DNA of 64,000 nt. Source: Burkholderiales bacterium PBB3. GTDB lineage: Bacteria; Pseudomonadota; Gammaproteobacteria; Burkholderiales; Burkholderiaceae_C. The stretch is taken from the NCBI GenBank assembly GCA_002256115.1, contig NKIK01000020.1, positions 16,152 through 80,151 of the forward strand. Reading direction: 5' to 3'. The position numbers and the translations under genes are program-made. The notes under the pieces were generated by a model that saw only the letters and a program-made list of their open reading frames with translations, did no database searches and was not told the DNA's origin. Of this stretch, positions 18,764 through 27,800 are shown in pieces (the stretch's first letter is position 1; each line of letters opens with the position of its first letter).

Positions 18764-19983
18764 GCACATCGACCGCCATGGCCTCGCGTCAGGCCATCGC
18801 CGTGTTTGCGGTGTTCGCCTTCGCCTACTTTTTCTCTACGCTGATCCGCGCCATCACCGCCACGCTGGCCCCTACGTTGGTGACCGAGTTCGCCTTGAAT
18901 GCGCGCGACTTGGGCCTGCTGGCGGGTGGCTACTTCCTGGGCTTTGCCGCCATGCAACTGCCGCTGGGCAGTTGGCTGGACCGGCATGGGCCACGCAAGG
19001 TCATCGTCTTGTTTCTGACGCTGGCCGTGGCGGGCTGTGTGGCGTTTTCCATGGCCACGAGTTTTGTCGGGCTGCTGGCGGCGCGGGTGCTGTGTGGCGT
19101 GGGCGTGTGTGCCTGCCTGATGGCACCACTCACCGGCTACCGGCGCTGGTTTGCACCGGCCAGCCAGATCCGGGCCAATGCCTGGATGTTGATGGTGGGT
19201 GCTTTCGGCATGGTGGCGTCCACGCTGCCGGTGCAGTGGCTGGTGCCCCTGGTGGGTTGGCGTGCCGTGTTTGTGGGCTTGGGCGCATTGGTGGCGCTGG
19301 CCATGTTGCTGATTGTGTGGCTGGTGCCCCAGTGGGAGCGTGCCCCAGAGCAGACCGATGCCGCAACACCTGGCTACGCCGAAGTCTGGGCCAGCCGCTA
19401 CTTCCGCAGCTTGGTGCCGCTGGGCTTCTTTAGCTACGGCGGCCTGGTCGCCATGCAAACCCTGTGGGCGGCACCCTGGATGGTGAAGGTGGCCGGGTAC
19501 ACACCGCTGCAGGCGGCCACCGGCCTGTTCTGGATCAATGTGGCGATGTTGCTGGCGTTTTGGCTGTGGGGCCTGGCGATGCCTGCGCTAGCCCGGCGCG
19601 GGCTGACGGTGGAGCGCATGATTGCCCTCGGTCTGCCCCTCAGTTTTTTGGTGCTCGCTATCATTGTGATAGCTGGTTCCGAACTATCCACGGCTTCAGC
19701 GGCTGTTTGGGCACTATTTTGCGTGAGTTGTACGGTCGGCTCGTTTGCCCAACCGGCCGTGGGCATGGCCTTTCGGGCCGAGCTGGCGGGGCGTGCTTTG
19801 TCGGCCTTCAACTTGGTCATTTTCTGCGGTGTGTTTGCAGTTCAGTGGGGCGTGGGCCTGCTGATTGACGGGTTTCAAGCGCTGGGCTGGGCGCAAGTGG
19901 CCGCGTATCAGGGGGCTATTGGTGTCTATGGACTGTGCTGCCTAGCGTCGTACGCCTATTTTTTGTGGGCAAAGCGGCCATAA
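18760..19983 (+). CDS. MFS transporter
   Basis: 407 residues with 12 hydrophobic segments. The loop between helices 2 and 3 carries GSWLDRHGPRK, a form of the MFS motif A. The ATG at 18760 overlaps the stop of the lipoprotein gene; the TTG at 18751 is less likely. Substrate unknown; nitrate, sugar or drug transport cannot be separated. Residues about 298-317 (LAIIVIAGSELSTASAAVW) are encoded by a degenerate copy of the 60-bp repeat in reverse orientation, and fall in a membrane helix and loop. Confidence 0.88.
   Translation: MSTSTAMASRQAIAVFAVFAFAYFFSTLIRAITATLAPTLVTEFALNARDLGLLAGGYFLGFAAMQLPLGSWLDRHGPRKVIVLFLTLAVAGCVAFSMATSFVGLLAARVLCGVGVCACLMAPLTGYRRWFAPASQIRANAWMLMVGAFGMVASTLPVQWLVPLVGWRAVFVGLGALVALAMLLIVWLVPQWERAPEQTDAATPGYAEVWASRYFRSLVPLGFFSYGGLVAMQTLWAAPWMVKVAGYTPLQAATGLFWINVAMLLAFWLWGLAMPALARRGLTVERMIALGLPLSFLVLAIIVIAGSELSTASAAVWALFCVSCTVGSFAQPAVGMAFRAELAGRALSAFNLVIFCGVFAVQWGVGLLIDGFQALGWAQVAAYQGAIGVYGLCCLASYAYFLWAKRP
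19652..19710 (-). repeat. 60-bp element, degenerate copy inside the MFS gene
   Basis: In reverse orientation, the stretch matches the element from GCTAT through ACTATCCACGG and TTCAG to TTTGG, with scattered mismatches. It is read in frame by the transporter gene and gives a hydrophobic stretch compatible with a membrane helix. Confidence 0.6.
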
Positions 19984-19991
19984 TCCCAACC

Positions 19992-20438
19992 ATGTCCACT
20001 GGCATTCTCATCGTCGCCCACGCCCCACTGGCCAGTGCCTTGCGGGCGTGCGTGTTGCACGTGTACCCGGATGCCGCCAGCGCGGTGCTGGCGCTGGACG
20101 TGGCGCCGCAAGACCCCCCGGACCAGAGCCTTGCCTATGCCAAAGCCTTGTTGGTGACCCTGGGCGCTTCGGATGCCTTGGTGCTTACCGACGTGTTTGG
20201 TGCCACGCCCTGCAATGTGGCGCAGAAACTGATCGACGGGCAGCGCTCCAAGCTGGTGGCCGGTGTCAACCTGCCGATGTTGCTGCGCACGGTGAACTAC
20301 CGCCAGGAATCGCTGGATCTGCTGGTGACCCGTGCGGTGGCCGGCGGTACCCAATCCATCATGCAGGTGGCCGTGACCGCACCCCAAAACCAATCCAGAA
20401 AACAGCATGATCACAACCACCACGACCATCAGCAATAA
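19992..20438 (+). CDS. PTS EIIA component, mannose/fructose family
   Basis: 148 residues. The ATG at 19992 is chosen because the product then begins STGILIVAHAPLASALR, with the phosphorylatable His10 in the VAHAP motif of mannose-type EIIA. LTDVFGATPCNVAQ is also typical. The C-terminal tail is His-rich (KQHDHNHHDHQQ), which might bind metal. It heads an EIIA-HPr-EI cluster with no visible permease, as in regulatory PTS systems of beta-proteobacteria. The end overlaps the HPr gene by 32 bases. Confidence 0.88.
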   Translation: MSTGILIVAHAPLASALRACVLHVYPDAASAVLALDVAPQDPPDQSLAYAKALLVTLGASDALVLTDVFGATPCNVAQKLIDGQRSKLVAGVNLPMLLRTVNYRQESLDLLVTRAVAGGTQSIMQVAVTAPQNQSRKQHDHNHHDHQQ

Positions 20439-20676
20439 ATTGGGCCTGCACGCCCGCGCCTCGGCCAAGCTGACCAAGCTGGCCGGCAGTTTTTCGTGTG
20501 AAGTGTGGATCGCCAAAGGCGAGCGCCGTGTGAATGCCAAGAGCATCATGGGTGTGATGATGCTGGCCGCCGGCATGGGTTCCGAAGTCGTGCTAGACAC
20601 CGAAGGCGACCGCGAGCAAGAAGCCATGGACGCCTTGCTGGCGCTCATTGCCGACAAGTTCGGTGAAGGCGAATAA
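20407..20676 (+). CDS. ptsH: Phosphocarrier protein HPr
   Basis: 89-residue HPr that passes phosphate from EI to EIIA. His15 lies in GLHARASAKL and Ser46 in NAKSIMGVMM, so both the PTS phosphorylation site and the HPr kinase site are present. The start lies within the EIIA gene. A GC-rich repeat separates the gene from ptsI. Confidence 0.95.
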   Translation: MITTTTTISNKLGLHARASAKLTKLAGSFSCEVWIAKGERRVNAKSIMGVMMLAAGMGSEVVLDTEGDREQEAMDALLALIADKFGEGE

Positions 20677-20694
20677 TGGCCCCCACGCTCCCCA

Positions 20695-20757
20695 CTGCGT
20701 GTGGTTCGCTGCCCCCCGAGGGGGCTAGTTCCCCTTGGGGCGGCCCGGCGGGGAACC
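20695..20757. repeat. GC-rich CCCCC/GGGGG hairpin element, ptsH-ptsI gap
   Basis: GCCCCC-CGA-GGGGGC at 20711-20725, then CCCC-TTGGGG, and flanks of the same type as elements at 37951, 39258, 30544 and 47349. It fills nearly all of the 82 bp between ptsH and ptsI and ends 2 bp before the ptsI start, where GGGGAA may serve as ribosome binding site. Confidence 0.7.
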
Positions 20758-20758
20758 C

Positions 20759-22534
20759 ATGACCTTCGCCATCCACGGTCTCGCCGTCTCCCGTGGCATT
20801 GCCATCGGGCGGGCGGTGCTGGTGGCGTCCAGCCGCATGGACGTGGCCCATTACTTCATCAATGCCGATGAGGTCGAGACTGAAATAGAGCGCGTACGCA
20901 AGGGACGCGATGCGGTCATTGAAGAAATTCGCCGCCTGCAAACCAGCATTACGCACATGGGGCCCAAAGAGGCACCGCATGAGCTCAACGCCCTGCTGGA
21001 TGTGCACCTGATGCTGCTGCAGGACGTGGAGCTGATCGGTGGCGTCAAGCACTGGATCACCGATCGCCTGTACAACGCCGAATGGGCGCTGACGACCCAA
21101 CTGGAAGTGATTGCCCGCCATTTCGACGAAATGGAAGACGAGTACCTGCGTGAGCGCAAGGCCGATATGGAGCAGATCGCCGAGCGCGTGCTGCGTGCCA
21201 TGAAAGGCGCGTTGACCCCACTGACAGCCCACCCCAATGCGCAGCGCGGGCCGCGCAAGGGAGCGCAGGATTTGCTGCTGGATGATACGGTGGATGTACC
21301 GCTGATTTTGATCGCACACGATCTGTCGCCGGCCGACATGCTGCAATTCAAGCAAAGCGTGTTTGCAGGCTTCATTACCGATGTGGGCGGCAAGACCTCC
21401 CACACCGCCATTGTGGCGCGCAGCATGGACATTCCGGCCGTGGTGGGCGCGCGCACGGCCAGCCAGTTGGTGCGACAGGACGACTGGGTCATCATCGACG
21501 GCGATGCGGGTGTGGTCATCGTCGACCCGTCCCCCATCATCCTGGCCGAATACGGCTTCAAGCAGCGCCAGGGCGAGCTGGAGCGTGGGCGCTTGCAGCG
21601 CCTGCTGCACACCCCGGCCGTGACGCTGGATGGCGAGAAAGTACAACTGCTGGCCAACATCGAGATGCCCGAAGACGCCAAGGTGGCTTTGAATGCCGGT
21701 GCTTTGGGCGTTGGCCTGTTTCGCAGTGAGTTTTTGTTCATGGGCCGCCAGGGCAAGCTGCCCGACGAGGAAGAGCAGTACCAGGCCTACAAGCGCGCGG
21801 TGGAGGGCATGAACGGCTTGCCGGTCACGATCCGCACCGTGGACGTGGGTGCTGACAAGCCCTTGGACAACTCGGTGCGCGACGACGCCCATCTGAACCC
21901 AGCGCTGGGCCTGCGCGCCATCCGCTGGAGCCTGGCCGACCCCGCGATGTTCCTGACCCAACTGCGCGCCATATTGCGCGCTGCCGCCCACGGCCAGGTG
22001 CACCTGCTGGTGCCCATGCTGGCCCATGCGCGCGAGATTCGCCAGACGCTGGCCCACATCGACCAAGCCCGCGCCATGCTGGACAACCGGGGCGTGCCCT
22101 ATGGCCCTGTCAAGCTGGGTGCGATGATTGAAATCCCGGCTGCAGCGCTGAGCCTCAAGCTGTTCCTCAAGCACTTCGATTTCTTGTCCATCGGCACCAA
22201 CGATCTGATCCAGTACACGCTGGCGATTGACCGGGCCGATGAGTTGGTGGCGCATTTGTACGACCCGCTGCACCCCGCAGTGCTGCGCCTGGTGGCGGAC
22301 ACCATTGCCGAGTGCAATGCGCAGGGCAAGGGTGTGAGTGTGTGTGGCGAAATGGCGGGTGATGTGGCTTTGACGCGTCTGTTATTGGGCCTGGGTCTGC
22401 GTAGTTTCTCGATGCACCCGGCGCAAATTCTGGCGGTTAAGCAAGAGATTTTGCGTTCGGACACACAGAAGCTGGCGGTGTGGGCGCAGCGTGTGTTGCA
22501 GGCGGAAGACCCTGCGTTGGAGATGGTGGCTTAG
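20759..22534 (+). CDS. ptsI: PTS enzyme I (phosphoenolpyruvate-protein phosphotransferase)
   Basis: 591 residues; transfers phosphate from PEP to HPr. The phosphorylated His215 lies in GGKTSHTAIVAR. The PEP-binding barrel has LFRSEFLFMGR, IRTVDVGADKP, the FLSIGTNDLIQY block and the CGEMAGD signature. The ATG at 20759 gives MTFAIHGLAVSRGIAIG, a typical EI start; 20735 would read through a repeat. The length is slightly above the E. coli protein (575). Confidence 0.95.
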   Translation: MTFAIHGLAVSRGIAIGRAVLVASSRMDVAHYFINADEVETEIERVRKGRDAVIEEIRRLQTSITHMGPKEAPHELNALLDVHLMLLQDVELIGGVKHWITDRLYNAEWALTTQLEVIARHFDEMEDEYLRERKADMEQIAERVLRAMKGALTPLTAHPNAQRGPRKGAQDLLLDDTVDVPLILIAHDLSPADMLQFKQSVFAGFITDVGGKTSHTAIVARSMDIPAVVGARTASQLVRQDDWVIIDGDAGVVIVDPSPIILAEYGFKQRQGELERGRLQRLLHTPAVTLDGEKVQLLANIEMPEDAKVALNAGALGVGLFRSEFLFMGRQGKLPDEEEQYQAYKRAVEGMNGLPVTIRTVDVGADKPLDNSVRDDAHLNPALGLRAIRWSLADPAMFLTQLRAILRAAAHGQVHLLVPMLAHAREIRQTLAHIDQARAMLDNRGVPYGPVKLGAMIEIPAAALSLKLFLKHFDFLSIGTNDLIQYTLAIDRADELVAHLYDPLHPAVLRLVADTIAECNAQGKGVSVCGEMAGDVALTRLLLGLGLRSFSMHPAQILAVKQEILRSDTQKLAVWAQRVLQAEDPALEMVA

Positions 22535-22570
22535 CTTCAGCCTGCCAGTGCGCAGTACTGCTGCTGAGAT

Positions 22571-22635
22571 TGCGTTTGCTATTAAAAGGGGAGCTGCTCC
22601 CGCACTATCCACGGGCTTGGTGGCCTGTTTGGTAC
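22571..22635 (-). repeat. 60-bp element, intergenic copy
   Basis: Reverse-orientation copy with TTTGCTATTAAAA, the intact AGCTGCTCCCGCACT and CCACGGGC core and a GTTTGG end. It lies after ptsI. Confidence 0.85.
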
Positions 22636-22659
22636 TTGCTGCTTATTCTGCATTTGACC

Positions 22660-22752
22660 GAGCCTGGACGGCAAAGCGTTCTGCTCCGTGTCCCCCGACC
22701 GCTGCGCGGTCTCCTCCTTTTACCTGCGCAGAACGCTTTGCCGTCCAGGCTC
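22660..22752. repeat. Long-arm hairpin element, intergenic copy
   Basis: Perfect 25-bp inverted arms (22660-22684 and 22728-22752) around a 43-nt loop that contains a second stem GACCGC/GCGGTC. The loop sequences TCCGTGTCCCCC and TCCTCCTTTTACC are shared with the copy inside the SNF2 gene at 26532. It lies in the 257-bp gap between ptsI and the convergent EamA gene; the gap contains no gene. Confidence 0.85.
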
Positions 22753-22791
22753 TCTGCTGTCGATCACGCCTTCATTCCTTAATTCACGTAT

Positions 22792-23691
22792 TCACGCCTT
22801 GGCGCGCGACCCTAGGACCGCAGCGCCAATGATTAGGGCTGCAGCGCCTATGACCGACCACGAAGGTACTTCTGAGCGTACCCACAGCAGGGCTAGCGTG
22901 GAGAGCAGCGGCGTTAAGAATGACAGTACGCCAATCTGGCGCGCATCGCCGCGTTTTAACGCGGCATCCCACAGGTAAAAGGCGGCACCCAATGGCCCTA
23001 GGCCCATGGCAGCGATCAAGCCCCAGTCGGTGGTAGTGAGGTGCACGGAGGCCTCTAACGCTGCATGGCAGGCCAATGACATGAGGCCCGACACCGCACC
23101 AAATACGCCGATGGCGGCGGTGGGGAATGCAGGCACGCGCTGCGTTAGCAGCGAGTAGCTGGCCCACACAAATGCAGAGGCCAACGCTGGGATGTAACCC
23201 CACGCAAACCCGCCTTGCAATGTGCTGCCCGCGCTGCTGGCTGCGCTGCCCAAAATGGCCATCACCGCGCCCGCAAAACCCATGAACGCCGCCGCCACAT
23301 GCAAAGCCCGCAGCCGCATGCCAGGCAAAAACAAGGGTGCCATCAACACGATGCCCAGCGGCCACAGGTAGTTCACCAAATTGGCCTGCACCGGCGGCGC
23401 GTGGCGCAGCGCTATGAACAGCAAAAAGTGGAAACCAAATAAGCCATACACGCCAAGCGCCAAGGTAGGCCAAGGCACGCGCAATGCCGACCACTTGCCA
23501 CCCGACAGCGGCAACGCAATCAGGCTCCCCACCAGCAAGCCCAAGCCAGTCAGCAAAAACGGCGGCAGGTGGGCCAGCAACACGCCCAGCGGTGCCAGGC
23601 TGCCCCACAGCAGAATGGCCCCCAGCGCCAGCAGCGTGGCATGCACGGTGCTTTTAGTCGTGTTTTGGGCGGTGCTCTCAGACCGGGTCAT
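22792..23691 (-). CDS. EamA/DMT superfamily transporter
   Basis: 299 residues with ten hydrophobic helices in two EamA repeats; an early AILLWGSLAPLGVLL and a late LGPLGAAFYLWDAALKRGD and VWS...IGAALIIGAA pattern are typical. Probably exports or imports small metabolites such as amino acids. The ATG at 23691 overlaps the end of the upstream VOC gene by 14 bp, suggesting one transcript. Confidence 0.88.
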   Translation of the reverse strand: MTRSESTAQNTTKSTVHATLLALGAILLWGSLAPLGVLLAHLPPFLLTGLGLLVGSLIALPLSGGKWSALRVPWPTLALGVYGLFGFHFLLFIALRHAPPVQANLVNYLWPLGIVLMAPLFLPGMRLRALHVAAAFMGFAGAVMAILGSAASSAGSTLQGGFAWGYIPALASAFVWASYSLLTQRVPAFPTAAIGVFGAVSGLMSLACHAALEASVHLTTTDWGLIAAMGLGPLGAAFYLWDAALKRGDARQIGVLSFLTPLLSTLALLWVRSEVPSWSVIGAAALIIGAAVLGSRAKA

Positions 23692-24070
23692 GGCAACACA
23701 CCCCGATCTTGTTGCCATCCGCATCGCGAAAGTAAGCGCCGTAGTAGTCGGCGTGGTAGTGCGGGCGCAGGCCCGGTGCGCCCTCGCACTGCGCGCCCAG
23801 GCGCAGCGCGGTGGCGTGGCACTGGTCTACCGCGGCCCGCGTGGGGGCCAGCAGTGCCAGCATCTGCCCGTTGCCAGGGCTGGCCGCCGCGCCGTCAAAC
23901 GGAGTGCCGATCAATAACAAGGGCCGCGGTGCCGTGGGCGATACCCAGGCCGCCCAGGGCTTGGCCGGGTCGCTGAACTTGAGCACCAGGCCCAGGCTCT
24001 CCAGCACCGGGGCGTAAAACGCCAGCGCGCGTGGGAAGTCGGTGATACCGATAAACACGTGAGAAATCAT
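23678..24070 (-). CDS. VOC family (glyoxalase-like) protein
   Basis: 130 residues from ATG 24070; an in-frame TTG at 24085 would add five. It begins MISHVFIGITDFPRALAFYAPVL and has the PHYHADYYGAYFRDADGNKI C-terminal block of the vicinal oxygen chelate fold. The metal ligands may include His3-4, the His in the PHYHAD stretch and a Glu/Asp, but the enzyme activity cannot be assigned. Confidence 0.85.
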   Translation of the reverse strand: MISHVFIGITDFPRALAFYAPVLESLGLVLKFSDPAKPWAAWVSPTAPRPLLLIGTPFDGAAASPGNGQMLALLAPTRAAVDQCHATALRLGAQCEGAPGLRPHYHADYYGAYFRDADGNKIGVCCHDPV

Positions 24071-24108
24071 GGGTGGGGTGCTCAAAGGTAATGCAGAGCG
24101 AAATTTAT

Positions 24109-24172
24109 GCCATAAATGGGCGGAGGCCCAGGTAGATAATGCCCTGATAGCTATTAAAATAATAGCAAATGC
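24109..24172 (+). repeat. 60-bp element, degenerate intergenic copy
   Basis: The right half AGCTATTAAAATAATAGC and AAATGC matches the element well; the left half is eroded but keeps GGCCC and GATA at the expected spacing. Located between the LysE and VOC genes. Confidence 0.5.
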
Positions 24173-24185
24173 TTTTTTAACCGCT

Positions 24186-24818
24186 TCAGGCGCTGCGGGA
24201 TTTAAGCGCCAGCACGGACAGCCCCGAGGCGATAAACACCAACCCCGCGCCCACGTTCAGGCCCGTGGTGACGCGTGGCCGCTGCTGCAGCCACGCGGCC
24301 AGGCGGTTGGCAAAGGCACCCATCAGAGCAAAGAGCAGGGTGGTCATCAGCGCAAAGATACTGCCAAAGACCAGCATCTGCGTGGTGACCGAGCCGCGCG
24401 TGGCGTCTACAAACTGCGGCACAAAGGCCAGCACAAACAAGCCCGGCTTGGGGTTCAGGATATTGGACAGCGCACCGCTGGTGAAGATTTTGCGCAGCGG
24501 CACATGCGCCGCTGGGGTGAAGGCGATCAGGTTTTTGGAGCGCAGCGCGTGCACGCCGAGCCAGATCAGGTAGGCCGCCCCGATCAGTTTGATGACCCAG
24601 AACAGGACCTCTGAGCCCTGCAGCAAGACCGACAGCCCCAGCGCCGCCATCAGCGTGTGAAACAAGATGCCCACCCCCGCACCCAAGGCTGACAGCGCCG
24701 CCGCACGCGGTCCCTGGCTCAGGCCCCGGCCAATGGCCAGAATATTGTCAGGCCCCGGTGCCAACACCACCAGCAGGCAGGCGGCGCTGTAGGCCAGTAA
24801 AACGTCGAGTGGGAACAT
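24186..24818 (-). CDS. LysE/RhtB family amino acid exporter
   Basis: 210 residues, six membrane helices. The LAPGPDNILAIGRGLSQG motif near residues 19-37 is the LysE-family signature, and GAAYLIWLGVHALRS follows. Probable role is efflux of amino acids or homoserine lactones. The start is well supported: AGGAGG lies eight bases upstream of the ATG at 24818. Confidence 0.93.
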   Translation of the reverse strand: MFPLDVLLAYSAACLLVVLAPGPDNILAIGRGLSQGPRAAALSALGAGVGILFHTLMAALGLSVLLQGSEVLFWVIKLIGAAYLIWLGVHALRSKNLIAFTPAAHVPLRKIFTSGALSNILNPKPGLFVLAFVPQFVDATRGSVTTQMLVFGSIFALMTTLLFALMGAFANRLAAWLQQRPRVTTGLNVGAGLVFIASGLSVLALKSRSA

Positions 24819-24854
24819 GGGGTTTGCCTCCTAGTGAGCGTGATTATCAATGCC

Positions 24855-27800
24855 TCAGGTGTCCGACAAGGGCCGCAGCAACTCCGCCAAATCCCCTTCG
24901 GTAAACAGCGGCTCTTTGCGCCCGGTGGAGCCGCTGTACATACCCTCGGCCAGCGCGGCTTTGCGGGCTTGCAAGTCCAGAATGCGCTCTTCAATCGTGC
25001 CCTGCGCCACCAGTTTGTGTACAAACACGGTGTGGGTCTGGCCTATGCGGTGGGCACGGTCAGTGGCCTGGTTTTCGGCGGCAGGGTTCCACCACGGGTC
25101 GTAGTGGATCACGGTGTCGGCCTGGGGCAGGTTCAGGCCCACGCCACCGGCCTTCAGGCTGATCAAGAACACGGGCACCTGGCCACTGGTGAATTGCTCA
25201 ATCAGCGCATCGCGGTTTTGGCTGGCCCCGGTGAGCTTGACCCAGGTAATGCCGCGCGCTTTCAGCTCCGCCTCAATCAAGGTGAGCATGGTGGTGAACT
25301 GCGAAAACAGCAAGATGCGCCGCCCCTCGGCCACCATCTCGGGTAGCAGCTCCATCAGGTGCTCCAGCTTGGCTGAGGTCTTGACTTTTTGTGCAGCGGG
25401 TAGCTTTAGGAGTTGCGGATCACAGCAGACCTGGCGCAGCTTTAAGAGGGCATCCAGAATGGTGATTTGTGACTTGGCCAGGCCTTTGCTGCTGAGTGCT
25501 TCGCGCACCGTTTTTTCCATGCCCAGGCGTATGGTTTCGTACAGGTCGGCCTGCTTGCCGGTCAGCGCCACGCGCTGGATGGTTTCCACCTTGGGCGGCA
25601 ATTCAGAGGCCACCAGCGCCTTGGTCCGGCGCAGCATAAAGGGCGTGATGCGCGCGCGCAGTTGCTGCAGGCGTTCGCTGTTCCCCAGCTTCTCAATGGG
25701 GGTGCGGAAGAGTTCGGTAAAGCGCTTTTGGCTGCCCAGAAAACCGGGCATCAAAAAGTGGAACAGGCTCCAGATTTCACCCAGGTGGTTTTCCATGGGC
25801 GTGCCGGACAAACACAGGCGGTGCGCCGTGTTCAATTGGCCCACCACTTGGGCGGCGTGGGTGGTTGCGTTTTTGATGTTTTGCGCTTCGTCCAACACCA
25901 CGATGTGCCACTGCGCCTCCAGCCAGCGGTCTTTGTCGCGCTGCAACAGCGAATAGGGCGCAATCACGATGTCATGCTCTGCCATGGAATCGGCCACTTC
26001 GTGCCGGTCTTTGCCGTGGATGACCAGCGTGCGTAGGCCGGGGCAAAAGCGCTCGGCCTCTTTGCGCCAATTGCCCATCAGGCTGACGGGCGCAATGATC
26101 AGCGCCGGGTGGGTCAGGCGGCCCGCGTCTTTTTCGACCTGAATATGGGCCAGCGTTTGCAGGGTTTTTCCCAGGCCCATGTCATCGGCCAAGATGCCAC
26201 CCAGAGCATGGGCGCGCAAGAACTGCAGCCAGTTCAGGCCTTGCTGTTGGTAGGGGCGCAGCGTGGCGTTCACGCTGACGGGTACCGGCACATTGGGCAG
26301 GGCGCTGCGGCCACTCAGGCCCTGCACCATCTCGCGCAGGGCCAGCGCGCCGTCCCACACCGCGCCTTCGCCCAGGGACGCGGTGGTGCGCATGGCGTCT
26401 AGGCGCGAGAGCTTGAGCGTGTCGGCTGTGAAGTCAAACGTGCGGTCACCTACCAGCTCTAGCAGCGCGGCCATCCAGGGGCGCAGCGTGTCGGTGGGTA
26501 GGCGGATGAAGCCGGGACCCTCTCTATCGCTCAGGCGCGTGGGCGGCAGAGCGCTCTGCTCCGTGTCCCCCGGCCTGCGGCCTCCTCCTTTTACCTGCGC
26601 AGAACGCTCTGCCGCCCAAGCGCCCGGGTCGTGTAGATCGTTGCGCTGTTTAGGCAAATACACGTAGGGCGGTAGCTCGGGCAGGCCCGTTTCCGGGTTG
26701 AGCGGGCTTTTGGCTGCGGTGGCAATCAGGCTGGGCAGCAGGGGCAAGATGTTGTGCCGCTGGCCGTTGATTTCCATACCTAGCGACAGGTCAAACCACG
26801 GGGATGTTGTCGCCGGATCGCCATCATGGAGTGCATCGGTCTGGGCGCGGCCTGCGCCTTTTGCAGCGCCTTGTGGCTGTAGCGTTACATCCAGTCCATC
26901 AGCGTGAACGATCCAGTCTTTCAGGCCATCGTCCAAAGTGACTTCAAAGCCAAGGTCTTTGAACACCGCAAACCCGCTGTCGGCCCATTGGAACCAAGCG
27001 TGTTGGGGCGCGTGACCGGGTAGGCCAAAGAGTCCACCTTCGCCGCCCGCCAAGCCGGTATCGAACAGGCGGCTGACAAAATCGAACTCCGCCTCGGCAT
27101 CGCGTTGTAGCAGCACCCGGCCTTGTTCTGTTTCCAGCAAGACCGACACGCCTTGGCCCGCCCACCAGCCAATGTGGCCCGCGTAGTCATAGCGCAGCGT
27201 GGCTTCTATCAGGCCCACATCGGCCACGTCCGACGGGGCGGTGGGGGCCAAGTGCAGCAGCGCGCGCGGGGCAATGCCGCGCAGCGTGGTCAGATCTCCC
27301 AGCACGGGCGGCAGTGGCACTGAGCCCAGGCGCTGCACCAGTTCTGCCTGGTGTTTTTTCAGGGCCGAGGGTTTGAGTGGCGGTGCCTTGAGCAGCACGT
27401 CGAGCTGCGCGGCCGGTATGCCCTCTGCGTGTACGGGGCCGCACAGGCCGGTGGTTTCATTGATGTACAGCGGCGGGCTGTTCAGGCACAGTTTGTTGCG
27501 CGGATCGGCGAGTTTGCCGCGCAGAGCCCAGCCGGGCTCACTACCGGGCTCCCCGGCAGGCTCATGGGGGTTGATCACCTCTTGCCAGTGCCAGCCCAGG
27601 GTGTGGGTCGGGCCCCATTGCAGCGGTGTACCCGCGTAGCCTTTGCCGTCATCCATAAAGAGTCGGCCGGTGCTGGCTGCCTGCTCCAGCGCAATCATGC
27701 CCGCCGCACCTTCCAGCAAGGCATTGGCGCTGAAGGTGTAGGCGTAGCGGTAGTTTTGGCTGCTGGGCATCACCCGCAGCAGTTGCAGTATTTGTCGGTC

